DNA of 41,594 nt, taken from JADGHX01 sp035760965 (GTDB lineage Bacteria; Pseudomonadota; Gammaproteobacteria; Steroidobacterales; Steroidobacteraceae). A program made the position numbers and the translations under genes. Positions 1 through 8,793 of the stretch are shown here, piece by piece. The notes under the pieces were generated by a model that had not been told where the DNA came from, searched no databases, and worked only from the letters and a program-made list of their open reading frames with translations. How positions within the stretch are numbered: position 1 is the stretch's first letter; the number at the start of each line of letters is the position of its first letter. The DNA lies in NCBI GenBank assembly GCA_035760965.1, contig DASTRY010000067.1, forward strand, positions 1-41,594, read 5' to 3'.

Positions 1-2
1 CA

Positions 3-806
3 CACGGCAGCAACGCCAAGGTGAGCAACCTGATCAACACGCTGCCCGTCGCGCGACATGACACTCTCGTCATCTCCGACAGCGACGTTCACGTCGCACC
101 CGACTATCTCGATACCGTCGTGCCGCCGCTTGCGGATCCGAGCGTAGGCCTCGTCACTTGCGCGTATCGAGCCCGACCGGACGCCTCGCCGTGGTCGCGG
201 CTGGTCGCGCTATTCGTGAACGGGTGGTTCATGCCTGCCATGCGCGTCGGCGCCCTCTTCGGCTCGCGCAACTTTGCATCGGGCGCAACGCTCGCGCTGC
301 GCCGGGGCGTGCTCGACCGGATCGGGGGGTTCGCAGCGATTGCCGATCAGCTCGCCGACGATTTCTGGCTCGGCGAGCGCATTCGTCGCGCCGGCTTCAC
401 CACGGTGCTGGCCCCGATCACCGTCGAGACCTGCGTAAACGAGCCCGGACCGCGCGCCTGCATAGCCCACGAGCTGCGCTGGTTGCGCACCATTCGCGGA
501 ATCCAGCCGCTCGGCTACGCTTTCTCGTTCATCACGTTCGGGCTTCCCGTCGGACTATTGACGACGGCGGCGCTGCGCGGCGCAGGCGGAACGTGGATTC
601 TGTTCGCGCTGACGCTGATCGCACGCTTCATCGTGCATTTCGCGGACGACTCCGGTCGCAGGGCGTGGCGCGACGTGTGGCTCGTCCCGACCAGCGATGC
701 GCTCGCCGTTGCATTGTGGTGCTGGTCCTTCGCGGGTCGGCGCGTTCGCTGGCGACGCGGGTCGTTGGTCGCGGCGCCCGGCGGTAACGCGTTACGCATC
801 ACATGA
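3..806 (+). CDS. hpnI: HpnI-like hopanoid glycosyltransferase (5' end outside window)
   Basis: The reading frame is open to the window edge. The codons before the GTG at 21 read HGSNAK and continue into VSNLIN, a conserved stretch of the family, so the true start lies upstream and this is a C-terminal portion of about 268 residues. Visible glycosyltransferase family 2/21 signatures are the DSD metal-binding motif (VISDSDVHV), an acidic catalytic motif in QLADDFWLG, and the (Q/R)xxRW-type motif in ELRWLRTIR. Hydrophobic helices follow at the C-terminus. HpnI is known to transfer N-acetylglucosamine to bacteriohopanetetrol at the membrane. The last codons overlap the hpnK start by 4 bp (ATGA), indicating translational coupling, and HpnK is the deacetylase of the next step. 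Similarity to ceramide glucosyltransferases is expected for this family; the hpnK neighbour decides the name. Confidence 0.85.
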   Translation, partial: HGSNAKVSNLINTLPVARHDTLVISDSDVHVAPDYLDTVVPPLADPSVGLVTCAYRARPDASPWSRLVALFVNGWFMPAMRVGALFGSRNFASGATLALRRGVLDRIGGFAAIADQLADDFWLGERIRRAGFTTVLAPITVETCVNEPGPRACIAHELRWLRTIRGIQPLGYAFSFITFGLPVGLLTTAALRGAGGTWILFALTLIARFIVHFADDSGRRAWRDVWLVPTSDALAVALWCWSFAGRRVRWRRGSLVAAPGGNALRIT

Positions 807-1702
807 GCTCGGACCTTATTCGCTCGGGAAGCTGGATGGGGCGGCAGTTTCTCATCGTCACGGCGGACGACTTCGGCTTGCACGAATCCATCAACGAAGC
901 CGTGGAGCAGGCATGCTCCGCCGGCATTTTGACGGCCGCGAGCCTGATGGTTTCGGCGCCGGCTTTCGTGGACGCGGTCGAGCGCGCGCGCAGGCTGAGC
1001 AACTTGCGAGTGGGCCTGCACCTCGTGCTCGCCGAAGGCCGCGCCGTGCTCGAACCGGACATCATTCCCGCGCTCGTCGATGCGGACGGCTGGTTCGACG
1101 CCCGTCTCGTCCGGCGCGCCATCCGCTTGTTCGCGATTCCGAGTGTGCGCCGGCAGGTCGAGATGGAAATTCGTGCGCAGTTCCAGCGCTTCGCCGACAC
1201 CGGGCTCCCGCTCGATCACGTGAACATGCACAAGCACCTGCAACTCCACCCGACGCTCGCTCGCATGATTTTGCGCATTGGGCGTGAGTTCGGCGTCCAG
1301 GCCATCCGGGTCCCGGCCGAGCCGCTGTGGTTCAGCGGCCGCGCGGCGGAGCCGCTGCCCGCAAGCTCGGCTTCGATTCTGCTGGGCCCGTGGGTCGCGC
1401 TGTTGCGGCGCCATATCCGGGCCGCCGGGGTCGTCTGCAACGATCATGTGTTCGGAATCGCCTGCAGCGGGCGCATGGACGAGGGCACGCTGCTCGATAT
1501 CCTTCAGCGCCTACCCGCAGGCGTCACGGAAATCTACTTGCATCCGGCAACGAGCTCCGAACACGCGGCGAGCACGCCTGCCGGCAGCTACCGCCACGCC
1601 GACGAGCTCGCGGCGCTGGTCAGCCCGCGAGTGGCCGAAGTCTGCAATGCGCTGCGCGTTCCTCGCGGCGGGTATTCGGATCTCATCCGTAGCGGTGCAT
1701 GA
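803..1702 (+). CDS. hpnK: HpnK-like hopanoid deacetylase (YdjC/ChbG family)
   Basis: This 299-aa protein carries the YdjC-type carbohydrate deacetylase signatures. A metal-binding DD occurs in VTADDFGLHESIN near residue 22, a histidine cluster in DHVNMHKHLQLHP near residue 140, and a late histidine in EIYLHPA. HpnK removes the acetyl group from the N-acetylglucosamine that HpnI adds to bacteriohopanetetrol, giving the glucosaminyl hopanoid. The ATG overlaps the hpnI stop (ATGA), so the two are coupled. hpnJ, which makes the cyclitol ether, is not in this window. The 3' end overlaps the convergent YkoP-like gene by 20 bp. Function is taken from family knowledge and gene order. Confidence 0.88.
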   Translation: MSSDLIRSGSWMGRQFLIVTADDFGLHESINEAVEQACSAGILTAASLMVSAPAFVDAVERARRLSNLRVGLHLVLAEGRAVLEPDIIPALVDADGWFDARLVRRAIRLFAIPSVRRQVEMEIRAQFQRFADTGLPLDHVNMHKHLQLHPTLARMILRIGREFGVQAIRVPAEPLWFSGRAAEPLPASSASILLGPWVALLRRHIRAAGVVCNDHVFGIACSGRMDEGTLLDILQRLPAGVTEIYLHPATSSEHAASTPAGSYRHADELAALVSPRVAEVCNALRVPRGGYSDLIRSGA

Positions 1703-2285
1703 GAAACGCGCGGGACATGTAGACCGGCTGGTTCTCGCGCCGGAACACGCCCGGCCGTAGCGCAGAAGGATTCGTGGCCAGCACGAGCATCGCTGCGAGA
1801 ATGCCCTCGCCGACCCGATGCAGCGCATGCTCTGGCACACGCGCCGAGTCGACAGTCTCGAATCCATAGCAATGCGCGATGCGCAACAGCTTTGCGGTTT
1901 CGGCGGCAGACGCGAGCTTCATGTCCCCATAGATCGCGGGCACGTGCTGCCATGCGGGCCGCTCGGCCATCGCTCGCGCCAGCTCTCGCAAAGAAAGCTC
2001 GACGGCCCACATTGCGCGCCGCGCCCAACCGATGCTCGCGCCATCGTTCCCCATCATCGGCATCTGCTCGTTCCAGAGATGCAGCCGAAGAATCGGGTCG
2101 CCTGGCCGCACGCAGGTGCCGTCGCGCAACGTCACACCGATTTCGGCGAACGTGTCTTCGACGCGGAACATGCACTCGGGGTGCGTGGAATACTCGTAAA
2201 TGCCCTGCTGCTTCCGCAAGAAGCGATCGAGCGCGAAAACCGCTCGCGCGAGTACCGTCTGTGAGCTAGCGGCCGTGCGGTTCAT
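1683..2285 (-). CDS. YkoP-like domain protein
   Basis: This protein of about 200 aa has no signal peptide or clear membrane helix. I assign it to the YkoP-like family from remembered features: an N-terminal segment ending in a threonine/histidine-rich stretch, a middle motif around GDPILRLHLWNEQMP, and a C-terminal end of the type PVYMSRAFLMHRYG. The molecular function of YkoP is unknown to me. The ATG at 2285 lies inside the last codons of the upstream AI-2E gene (20-bp overlap), so expression is probably coupled to it. Longer starts would sit deep inside that gene and are less likely. The 3' end overlaps hpnK on the other strand. Context with a membrane glycosyltransferase and a permease suggests a role in lipid or envelope glycan metabolism, which is inference. 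Confidence 0.65.
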   Translation of the reverse strand: MNRTAASSQTVLARAVFALDRFLRKQQGIYEYSTHPECMFRVEDTFAEIGVTLRDGTCVRPGDPILRLHLWNEQMPMMGNDGASIGWARRAMWAVELSLRELARAMAERPAWQHVPAIYGDMKLASAAETAKLLRIAHCYGFETVDSARVPEHALHRVGEGILAAMLVLATNPSALRPGVFRRENQPVYMSRAFLMHRYG

Positions 2286-3291
2286 CGTAGAGCACCGCCA
2301 GAGTTGTCCGAATGACGAGCGCGACGGGCACCGCAAGTATCACGCCTACGATGCCGAACAGCAGCCCGCCGGCGAGGAAGCAGAAGATGACGACGACCGG
2401 ACTGAGGCACGCCGCTTTGCCGAGCACGAGCGGCCCGAAGAGCTGATCGATCGAAATGCGCAGGGCGAACGCGTACAGCGCAAACGCCACGATGTCCCAC
2501 GCACTCTTCGCTTGTTGAGTCGCGAGGAGGCCGACGATCACCGCGGCCGCGGCCGGGCCGATGAGCGGAATCAGCTCGAGAACGCCGGTCAGAATCGCGA
2601 GCACCACGGCATGGTGGATGCCCAGAATCGGGCCGAGACCTACGTATGCAGCACACGCCGCGTAGACGACGACGAGCGCCACACCGATGAAATAGCGACG
2701 TAGGATCGGATCGACCTCGGTGGTGACCCGCGTTATGAACGGACGGCGTTCCGGCGGTACGAGCCCGAGAGCGCCGCGGACGATCCGCGGCCCATCGATG
2801 AGAAAGTACGCGAGCAGCACGATGCTCAGCAGAGTCCCGAGCAGCGCGCCGGCGCCCACTGTCGCCACCTGTACCAGCCCCGCGCCACTGGGGATCGCGC
2901 TGTGCAGAGCGTCCATGAGCGATTTCGCGAGCTCCGCTGCGGTCAGCGAGCGGCCGAAGAAGTGCAGCTCCCGTCCGTGCAGGAGCGTGTTCGCCATGGA
3001 CTCGATCGTGCCTTGGAGATTGCTGCCGAGGCTGCGCGCTTGCTGAGTGATCACCGGAAAGATCAACCATGCGATGACGCCCGCCACGGCCAGCAGCACG
3101 AGGAAGATTGCCGTCGCCACGACGGCACGCGGGGCGCGCGCCGTGCGGGAAATCCTGACGATCAGCGGATCCAGCAAGAAGGCGAGGACGAGAGGCACCA
3201 CGAACGGCAGCAAAATCGGTCGTATCAGATACAGAAAGACCGCTGCCGCGATGATGAGCACGACCGTGCTCGTGGAGAGGCGCACGCTCAC
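2266..3291 (-). CDS. AI-2E family transporter (PF01594-type permease)
   Basis: This polytopic membrane protein of 341 aa has the usual AI-2E/TqsA/PerM layout. There are hydrophobic helices at residues about 8-60, a helix near 70-90, an amphipathic extramembrane region with the heme-free sequence ELHFFGRSL, and a block of helices to the C-terminus. The conserved family stretches GVLELIPLIGP and GGLLFGIVGVILAVPVA are present. Family members export small molecules or act in ion exchange; the substrate here cannot be read from sequence. The chosen GTG at 3291 overlaps the glycosyltransferase stop as GTGA, which is the best reason to reject the longer open frame. It ends 20 bp inside the YkoP-like gene, making a tightly coupled three-gene operon. 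Confidence 0.85.
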   Translation of the reverse strand: MSVRLSTSTVVLIIAAAVFLYLIRPILLPFVVPLVLAFLLDPLIVRISRTARAPRAVVATAIFLVLLAVAGVIAWLIFPVITQQARSLGSNLQGTIESMANTLLHGRELHFFGRSLTAAELAKSLMDALHSAIPSGAGLVQVATVGAGALLGTLLSIVLLAYFLIDGPRIVRGALGLVPPERRPFITRVTTEVDPILRRYFIGVALVVVYAACAAYVGLGPILGIHHAVVLAILTGVLELIPLIGPAAAAVIVGLLATQQAKSAWDIVAFALYAFALRISIDQLFGPLVLGKAACLSPVVVIFCFLAGGLLFGIVGVILAVPVALVIRTTLAVLYDEPHGR

Positions 3292-4442
3292 TGATAGACG
3301 CGACCCTTCCAGCGCACCTGCCCGGTCAGGCGCCAGCGCACGCTGTCCAGCGCGATCACCGCACCGATGCTGTACCCGATCGGGAACAGCAGCCCATACC
3401 AAAGCGGAATGCGGAAGTGATGTGCTCCGGCAATGTGAAGCGCGAAGAGCGCAGCCGAACCAGCTGCTGCCGGCCAGAACGCGATGCACGCCTCGTGAAC
3501 GCCTTTTGCGCAAGCCACAGCCGTGACGATAGGGAGCACCACCGCCAACCACGCAAGCGTCACTGCCGTTGCGGCGATCAGCAGCGTGCGTGTGGGTCCG
3601 CCCAGCATTTCACTCAGGTTCTTGGCTATGCCCGGCCACAAGCTCCGCCAGCCGTCATACATCCGTGTGGTCAGGAGCGCGCTTCCGTCCTGCATCACCA
3701 CACGATGTCCGCGGCGCTTCATGAGTCTTGCGAGTGCCACGTCCTCGCAAATGCGCGCGCGGACTGCGCGAAATCCGTCCACCTCGTCGTACGACTCGCG
3801 GCGCACGAGGATGAATTGGCCTGTTGCGACGGCATCCGCGCTTTCCGGACACTGGATCTTCGTGAGGTCCTGGCAGAACCCGAGCAGATACAGGCCGCAC
3901 GGAAGCATCAGCCGCTCGGCGAAGCTGCGCAGCTCGTGACGGGGTGCAAGCGAGAGGAAAGCGAGCCCGGCAGAACGGGCGGCGCCGATGGCGCTTGTCA
4001 GGAGTTGCGGCTGCGCTCGCATATCGGCATCGATGAAGCACAGCCATTCGATCTCGCGCGGGAGCGCATTCGCGCCGAGCCAGCAGGCGTGAGCCTTGCC
4101 CGTCCAGCCGCTCGGCAGCTCGGGAGCGCGCAGCAGCTCGATGCGAGGGTCTTCGGCGGCTAGGCGCCGGACGATGCGCGCCGTGTCGTCCGTGGAGCGA
4201 TCATCCACCACCAGGACGCGCAGCTTCTGACGCGCGACATCCTGTCCCAGAATCGACGCGAGACACGCGCCGATGTTGTGCTCCTCATCGCGCGCGGGAA
4301 CGACTACGGCCACGCTGCAATCCCGATCGGCCGCGCGGCAGCGGCCGGGAACGAGCGCCGGGAGCGCATGGCGCTGGCGAAAGGCCCGGCCGATCAGCCA
4401 GGCGACGAGTGCAAGCCACAGCGAAGAGATGGCGATGTACAT
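3288..4442 (-). CDS. Membrane glycosyltransferase, HpnB-like (GT family 2)
   Basis: This protein of about 384 aa has an N-terminal hydrophobic anchor (residues 2-20), a GT-A catalytic domain and C-terminal membrane helices. GT2 motifs are visible: VVVPARDEEHNI for nucleotide binding, VVDDRSTDDTA, the metal-binding FIDADMR, and the acidic catalytic region RICEDVALARLMKRRGH. The architecture and motif wording resemble hopene-associated HpnB and related carotenoid/lipid glycosyltransferases. The hpnI-hpnK pair 1.6 kb away makes a hopanoid link plausible, but the acceptor is not proven. I chose the ATG at 4442 because hydrophobic anchor sequence follows directly; an upstream start at 4547 would add a basic tail. 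It is the first gene of a minus-strand operon with the AI-2E and YkoP-like genes. Confidence 0.75.
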   Translation of the reverse strand: MYIAISSLWLALVAWLIGRAFRQRHALPALVPGRCRAADRDCSVAVVVPARDEEHNIGACLASILGQDVARQKLRVLVVDDRSTDDTARIVRRLAAEDPRIELLRAPELPSGWTGKAHACWLGANALPREIEWLCFIDADMRAQPQLLTSAIGAARSAGLAFLSLAPRHELRSFAERLMLPCGLYLLGFCQDLTKIQCPESADAVATGQFILVRRESYDEVDGFRAVRARICEDVALARLMKRRGHRVVMQDGSALLTTRMYDGWRSLWPGIAKNLSEMLGGPTRTLLIAATAVTLAWLAVVLPIVTAVACAKGVHEACIAFWPAAAGSAALFALHIAGAHHFRIPLWYGLLFPIGYSIGAVIALDSVRWRLTGQVRWKGRVYQ

Positions 4443-4782
4443 CCGCGACGCGTGCCCGCGAGTAAGTTCCTGAACGCTCTGCGCAAGCAACTTCCATGCG
4501 CGCAGACCGCCGCAGCGTCTTTGCGGCGTATGCCGAGTGCTCGGCAAGCATGGAATTCATTCCGTTCAGCAGCCCCATTCTGTCTTCCACCCCTGCGATT
4601 CCTCGCGTTCATGCTCGGTCCGACGCGCGCGCTGGAAATGGTGGTTCTCCACGTCGCGATCCAGCCGCACGAAGGGAATGGCTCGAGCGCGCCGCCCAAG
4701 TGTGCGTCTCGTGGAGGAACGCTCGTTGCTGACGGCGACGAGCGCATCGCCCGCTGCGCGTCCGTGAAGGTCACCCGCACAC
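4443..4782 (+). other. Divergent intergenic region between glycosyltransferase and cyoA
   Basis: These 340 bases hold no convincing gene. Short open frames exist on both strands but show no recognisable domain and sit in high-GC sequence where such frames are expected. The region should contain the promoters for the minus-strand glycosyltransferase operon and for cyoABCD. I see only a short palindromic element (GGAAT, 2-nt spacer, ATTCC at 4551-4562) and no clear -35/-10 pair. Confidence 0.5.
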
Positions 4783-5676
4783 ATGCGATCGAGGTTCGCA
4801 ACCGGATTCGTGGCCGTGGCCGCTGCGCTGGCGCTGGTGGGCTGCGAGACCGGTGTCCTCGCGCCCGCGGGTCCGGTCGGCCGCGCTCAGCGCACGATCC
4901 TGCTCAACTCGCTCACCATCATGCTGGCCATCGTGATCCCCACGATGATCGCCGGCCTCCTCTTCGCATGGTGGTTTCGCGATTCGAACCGGCGCGCGCG
5001 CTATCGCCCGCAGTTCGTGTACTCAGGCCGGATCGAGCTCATCGTCTGGTCGATCCCGACTCTCGTCATCCTCTTTCTCGGGGGCGTCATCTGGATCAGC
5101 TCGCATCAGCTCGACCCGTTCCGGCCGCTCGAGTCGCCGCACACGCCTCTCGAGGTGCAAGTCGTCGCACTCGACTGGAAATGGCTCTTCATCTATCCGG
5201 AGCAGCGTGTCGCGAGCGTGAACGAGCTCGTGATCCCGGTCGGCCGCCCTGTGCACTTCTCGCTGACGTCCGCGAGCGTCATGAACGCGTTCTCCATCCC
5301 GCAGCTCGGCGGAATGATCGCGACGATGAATCGCATGGTCACGCAGCTGCATCTGCAGGCGGACTATCCGGGCCGGTATTACGGACAATCCGCGCAATTC
5401 AGCGGCGACGGCTTCGCCGACATGCACTTCGATGTGCGCGCGGTACCAGATGACGCCTTCGCGGACTGGGTAGCGACCACCCGTCGTAGCGGCGCAGTTC
5501 TCGACCGGCGAAGCTACGAAGCGCTCGCGGTGCAATCGCAGAACGTGGCGCCCGTGACCTACCGAGACGCCGACCCGCGCCTCTTCCAGGCCATCGTCAC
5601 GCACGAGATTCCACCCTCCGCGGGCCCGCAGGTCGGCATACCCGGGCCCGCAGTACGCCCGACGCGGGAGCGTTGA
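4783..5676 (+). CDS. cyoA: Cytochrome bo3 ubiquinol oxidase subunit II
   Basis: This 297-aa subunit II starts with a lipoprotein signal peptide ending in the lipobox LVGC (Cys21). Two transmembrane helices follow (about residues 42-65 and 84-107), then a periplasmic cupredoxin-like domain with the conserved aromatic stretch VVALDWKWLFIYPEQ. The CuA-ligand cysteine pair of cytochrome c oxidases is absent, as expected of a quinol oxidase. The sequence PQLGGMIATMNRMVTQLHL and the YYGQSAQFSGDGFADMHF motif are typical of CyoA. It is the first gene of cyoABCD; the stop is directly followed by the cyoB ATG. The protein helps form the quinol-oxidising, proton-pumping complex of the inner membrane. 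Confidence 0.96.
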   Translation: MRSRFATGFVAVAAALALVGCETGVLAPAGPVGRAQRTILLNSLTIMLAIVIPTMIAGLLFAWWFRDSNRRARYRPQFVYSGRIELIVWSIPTLVILFLGGVIWISSHQLDPFRPLESPHTPLEVQVVALDWKWLFIYPEQRVASVNELVIPVGRPVHFSLTSASVMNAFSIPQLGGMIATMNRMVTQLHLQADYPGRYYGQSAQFSGDGFADMHFDVRAVPDDAFADWVATTRRSGAVLDRRSYEALAVQSQNVAPVTYRDADPRLFQAIVTHEIPPSAGPQVGIPGPAVRPTRER

Positions 5677-7704
5677 ATGTTCGGCAAGCTCACCTGGAAC
5701 GCGATCCCCTGGGATCAACCCATTCCGCTCACGGCCGCGGCCATCGTCGGGCTTGCGGTGCTCGGCGTCTTCATCTGGGTCGTCGTCAAAGGCTACTTGC
5801 CCTACTTGTGGCACGAGTGGCTCACCAGCGTCGATCACAAGCGCATCGGCGTGATGTACATCGTGCTCGCGGTCGTGATGCTGTTTCGCGGCTTCATCGA
5901 TGCCGTGATGATGCGCTCGCAGCAGGCGCTCGCCTTCCACAGCGGCGGGTATCTACCGCCCGAGCACTTCGACCAGATCTTCTCCGCGCACGGCACGATC
6001 ATGATCTTCTTCGCCGCGATGCCGCTCGTGATCGGGCTGATGAACTTCGTCGTGCCGCTGCAGCTCGGCGTGCGCGACGTCGCCTTTCCCACCCTGAACT
6101 CGACGAGCTTTTGGCTCACCGCGACCGGCGCGCTGCTCGTGAACATCTCGCTGGTCGTCGGGGAATTCGCTCGCACCGGCTGGCTCGTCTACCCGCCGCT
6201 CTCCGAGCTGCGTTACTCGCCGGGAGTCGGCGTCGACTACTACCTCTGGGCCGTGCAGATCTCCGGCATCGGGACGTTGATGACCGGAATCAATTTCGTC
6301 ACGACCATCCTGAAGACGCGCGCGCCGGGCATGAGCTATCTGCGCATGCCGATGTTCTGCTGGACCTCGCTCGCGTCGACTCTGCTCATCGTCGCCGCCT
6401 TCCCGGTGCTCACGGCCACGCTCGCCATGCTGCTCCTCGATCGCTATCTCGACTTCCACTTCTTCACGAACGAGGGCGGCGGCAACATGATGATGTTCGT
6501 GAACCTCATCTGGGCATGGGGCCACCCGGAGGTCTACATCCTGGTGCTGCCCATGTTCGGGGTGTTCTCCGAAGTCATCGCCACCTTCTCGCGCAAGCCG
6601 CTGTTCGGCTACCGCTCGATGGTGATCGCAACGCTCTTCATCTGCATCGTCTCCTTCATGGTGTGGCTGCACCATTTCTTCACCATGGGCTCCGGCGCCA
6701 ACGTCAACGCGGTGTTCGGTATCGCGACCAGCGTCATCGCCGTCGGCACGGGCGTGAAGATCTACAACTGGCTGTTCACGATGTACGGCGGGCGCATCCG
6801 CTTCACCACCCCGATGCTGTGGTCCATCGGGTTCATCGTCACCTTTCTCATCGGCGGCATGACCGGAGTGCTGCTCGCCGTGCCGCCCGCAGATTTCCAG
6901 CTCCACAACAGTCTCTTTCTGGTCGCGCATTTCCACAACGTGATCATCGGCGGTGTGCTGTTCGGAGGCTTCGCGGCGCTGAGCTACTGGTTCCCAAAGG
7001 CATTCGGGTTCCGGCTGTACGAAGGCTGGGGCAAGGCGGCCTTCTGGTTCACGATCGTCGGGTTCTACGTCGTCTTCATGCCGCTCTACGTGGCCGGTCT
7101 GCTCGGCATGACGCGGCGCCTGCAGCACTACGACGTCGCGGAGTGGCGGCCCTGGGTGCTGACGGCGGGGGTCGGCGTCGTCATCATGATCGGCGCATTC
7201 GTGTGCCAGATCGTGCAGCTGGTCCTGAGCATTCGCGACCGCGAGAGCTTGCGCGACACGACGGGAGATCCCTGGGACGGCCGCTCGCTCGAGTGGGCCA
7301 CGCCCTCGCCGCCGCCTGCCTTCAATTTCGCGGTGCTGCCCAACGTGGCGGGTGAGGAACCGTACTGGGCGGTGAAGCAGCGCGCCATCGAAACGCAGCA
7401 GCTGAGCGCCGAACCTCACTACGAGCCGATCGAGATACCGCGGAACAGTGCCACCGGTTTCGTCACCGCGGTCTTCGCCACGATCACGGGATTCGCGCTC
7501 ATCTGGCACATCTGGTGGCTCGCCATCGCAGGGCTCGTCGCCGCGTACGCCGTGTTCGTGTGGTTCGCGTGGCGCGATGTGCACGAGGTCGTGATTCCGG
7601 CGGATGAAGTCGCGCGCGTCGATCGCGCACGCCGGCGGGCCCGCGAAGAGTGGCTCGCGGCGCACGCCGCGGCTACCGCTGCGGCAGGAGGGGAATCGAC
7701 GTGA
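5677..7704 (+). CDS. cyoB: Cytochrome bo3 ubiquinol oxidase subunit I
   Basis: This 675-aa catalytic subunit belongs to the heme-copper oxidase superfamily. Quinone-site residues fall at or one position from their E. coli numbers: Arg71, Asp75, His97 and Gln100. His105 in SAHGTIMIFF is a low-spin heme ligand. The copper-site histidine with its cross-linked tyrosine is in WGHPEVYI, the HH pair in WLHHFFTMG, and the heme ligands in AHFHNVIIG. The length and extra terminal helices match CyoB. The start follows the cyoA stop with no gap, and a GGAG ribosome site sits at about 5666-5669. It couples ubiquinol oxidation and oxygen reduction to proton pumping. Confidence 0.97.
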   Translation: MFGKLTWNAIPWDQPIPLTAAAIVGLAVLGVFIWVVVKGYLPYLWHEWLTSVDHKRIGVMYIVLAVVMLFRGFIDAVMMRSQQALAFHSGGYLPPEHFDQIFSAHGTIMIFFAAMPLVIGLMNFVVPLQLGVRDVAFPTLNSTSFWLTATGALLVNISLVVGEFARTGWLVYPPLSELRYSPGVGVDYYLWAVQISGIGTLMTGINFVTTILKTRAPGMSYLRMPMFCWTSLASTLLIVAAFPVLTATLAMLLLDRYLDFHFFTNEGGGNMMMFVNLIWAWGHPEVYILVLPMFGVFSEVIATFSRKPLFGYRSMVIATLFICIVSFMVWLHHFFTMGSGANVNAVFGIATSVIAVGTGVKIYNWLFTMYGGRIRFTTPMLWSIGFIVTFLIGGMTGVLLAVPPADFQLHNSLFLVAHFHNVIIGGVLFGGFAALSYWFPKAFGFRLYEGWGKAAFWFTIVGFYVVFMPLYVAGLLGMTRRLQHYDVAEWRPWVLTAGVGVVIMIGAFVCQIVQLVLSIRDRESLRDTTGDPWDGRSLEWATPSPPPAFNFAVLPNVAGEEPYWAVKQRAIETQQLSAEPHYEPIEIPRNSATGFVTAVFATITGFALIWHIWWLAIAGLVAAYAVFVWFAWRDVHEVVIPADEVARVDRARRRAREEWLAAHAAATAAAGGEST

Positions 7705-8381
7705 GCGTCGTGACGCCCGCGGAGCGCTCGACGTGGCGCGAAACCGATCCGTATGTCCTCGGGCACGGGCGCGGCGGATCGGTGCCCTATGCGACCGGCC
7801 ACGGCGAAGGCGGGCCGGCCTCCAAGCGCGTCGTCGTCGGTTTCGGCTTCTGGATCTTCCTGCTCTCGGATATCGTGATCTTCTCGTGTTTCTTCGCGAG
7901 CTACGCGGTGCTCGCGCGTGAAACTGCGAGTGGACCGTCGGCGAAAGACCTGTTCGACCTCGGCAATACCGCGCTCCAGACCGGCTTCCTGCTCGCCTCG
8001 ACGTTCGTGTGCGGTCTCGCGAGCCTCGCGGTGGATCTGCGCAATCAGAAGTGGACGCAGGTGACGCTGCTCGTCACGGGCCTCCTGGGGCTCGGCTTTC
8101 TGGTCCTCGAGGTCCGCGAGTTCGCGGAGTTCATGAGCCGCGGTGCCGGCCCGAGCCGCAGCGCGTTCCTCTCGGCGTTCTTCACTCTGGTCGGCAGCCA
8201 CGGGTTGCACGTCACCGTGGGACTGCTCTGGCTCGGCACGATGATGGCGCAGTTCCTGGCGAAGGGATTCCGGCAGGACATCCGCCATCGCTTCCTGTGC
8301 TTCAGTCTGTTCTGGCACACGCTCGACATCATCTGGGTCGGCATCTTCAATCTCGTCTTTCTCGTCGGCACCGTGCTATGA
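7701..8381 (+). CDS. cyoC: Cytochrome bo3 ubiquinol oxidase subunit III
   Basis: This protein of about 226 aa has a soluble N-terminus followed by five hydrophobic helices, the CyoC form of heme-copper oxidase subunit III. Family-typical stretches are FGFWIFLLSDIVIFSCFFASYAV, split across the first helix, and the final helices containing SHGLHVTVGLLWLGTMM and FWHTLDIIWVGIFN-type sequence. The GTG at 7701 overlaps the cyoB stop as GTGA and has a strong ribosome site (AGGAGGGG at about 7687-7694), so it is preferred over the frame-open start at 7650. It stabilises the oxidase complex. Confidence 0.95.
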   Translation: MSVVTPAERSTWRETDPYVLGHGRGGSVPYATGHGEGGPASKRVVVGFGFWIFLLSDIVIFSCFFASYAVLARETASGPSAKDLFDLGNTALQTGFLLASTFVCGLASLAVDLRNQKWTQVTLLVTGLLGLGFLVLEVREFAEFMSRGAGPSRSAFLSAFFTLVGSHGLHVTVGLLWLGTMMAQFLAKGFRQDIRHRFLCFSLFWHTLDIIWVGIFNLVFLVGTVL

Positions 8382-8785
8382 GCTCCGAACCGCCAACCCC
8401 ATTCGAGCCCGGCGAAGAGCTCGATCGCGCTCCGGGCGACGACATCGAAGCCGGCACCAACGTCCGCGCCGGTGTGTACGGGTATCTGTTAGGCCTTGCG
8501 CTCGCGGCGGGACTGACGGTCGCTTCTTTCTGGGCGGTGCAGTCGCATCTGATCTACGCGCCGGGCATTCCGATGGCGCTCGCCGTGCTCGCGGTCGCGC
8601 AGATGGGCATTCATCTCATCTTCTTCCTGCACATCACGACCGGACCGGACAACACGAACAACGTCCTCGCCCTCGCCTTCGGTGTGCTGATCGCCGGGCT
8701 CGTCGCGCTCGGCTCGGTGTGGATCATGGCGCATCTGAATCACAACGTGATGCCGATGAGCGAGCTCATGCAGATGCAGCGCTGA
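8378..8785 (+). CDS. cyoD: Cytochrome bo3 ubiquinol oxidase subunit IV
   Basis: This 135-aa protein has three hydrophobic helices and the CyoD motifs GVYGYLLGLALAAGLT and AQMGIHLIFFLHI. The ATG overlaps the cyoC stop (ATGA), so the subunit is translationally coupled. Its N-terminal tail is longer than in E. coli CyoD (about 109 aa), being rich in Pro, Glu and Asp. Subunit IV aids assembly and copper-site formation. The operon ends here: no cyoE (heme O synthase) follows, and the next gene is convergent. Confidence 0.94.
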   Translation: MSSEPPTPFEPGEELDRAPGDDIEAGTNVRAGVYGYLLGLALAAGLTVASFWAVQSHLIYAPGIPMALAVLAVAQMGIHLIFFLHITTGPDNTNNVLALAFGVLIAGLVALGSVWIMAHLNHNVMPMSELMQMQR

Positions 8786-8793
8786 GGCGCGCA

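Noticed and set aside
4278..5453. A 391-codon plus-strand frame across the glycosyltransferase-cyoA gap
   Set aside because: It overlaps cyoA in another frame and has no domain; not a gene in the gap.
5953..7665. A 570-codon minus-strand open frame opposite cyoB
   Set aside because: Antisense shadow of cyoB with biased composition and no domain.
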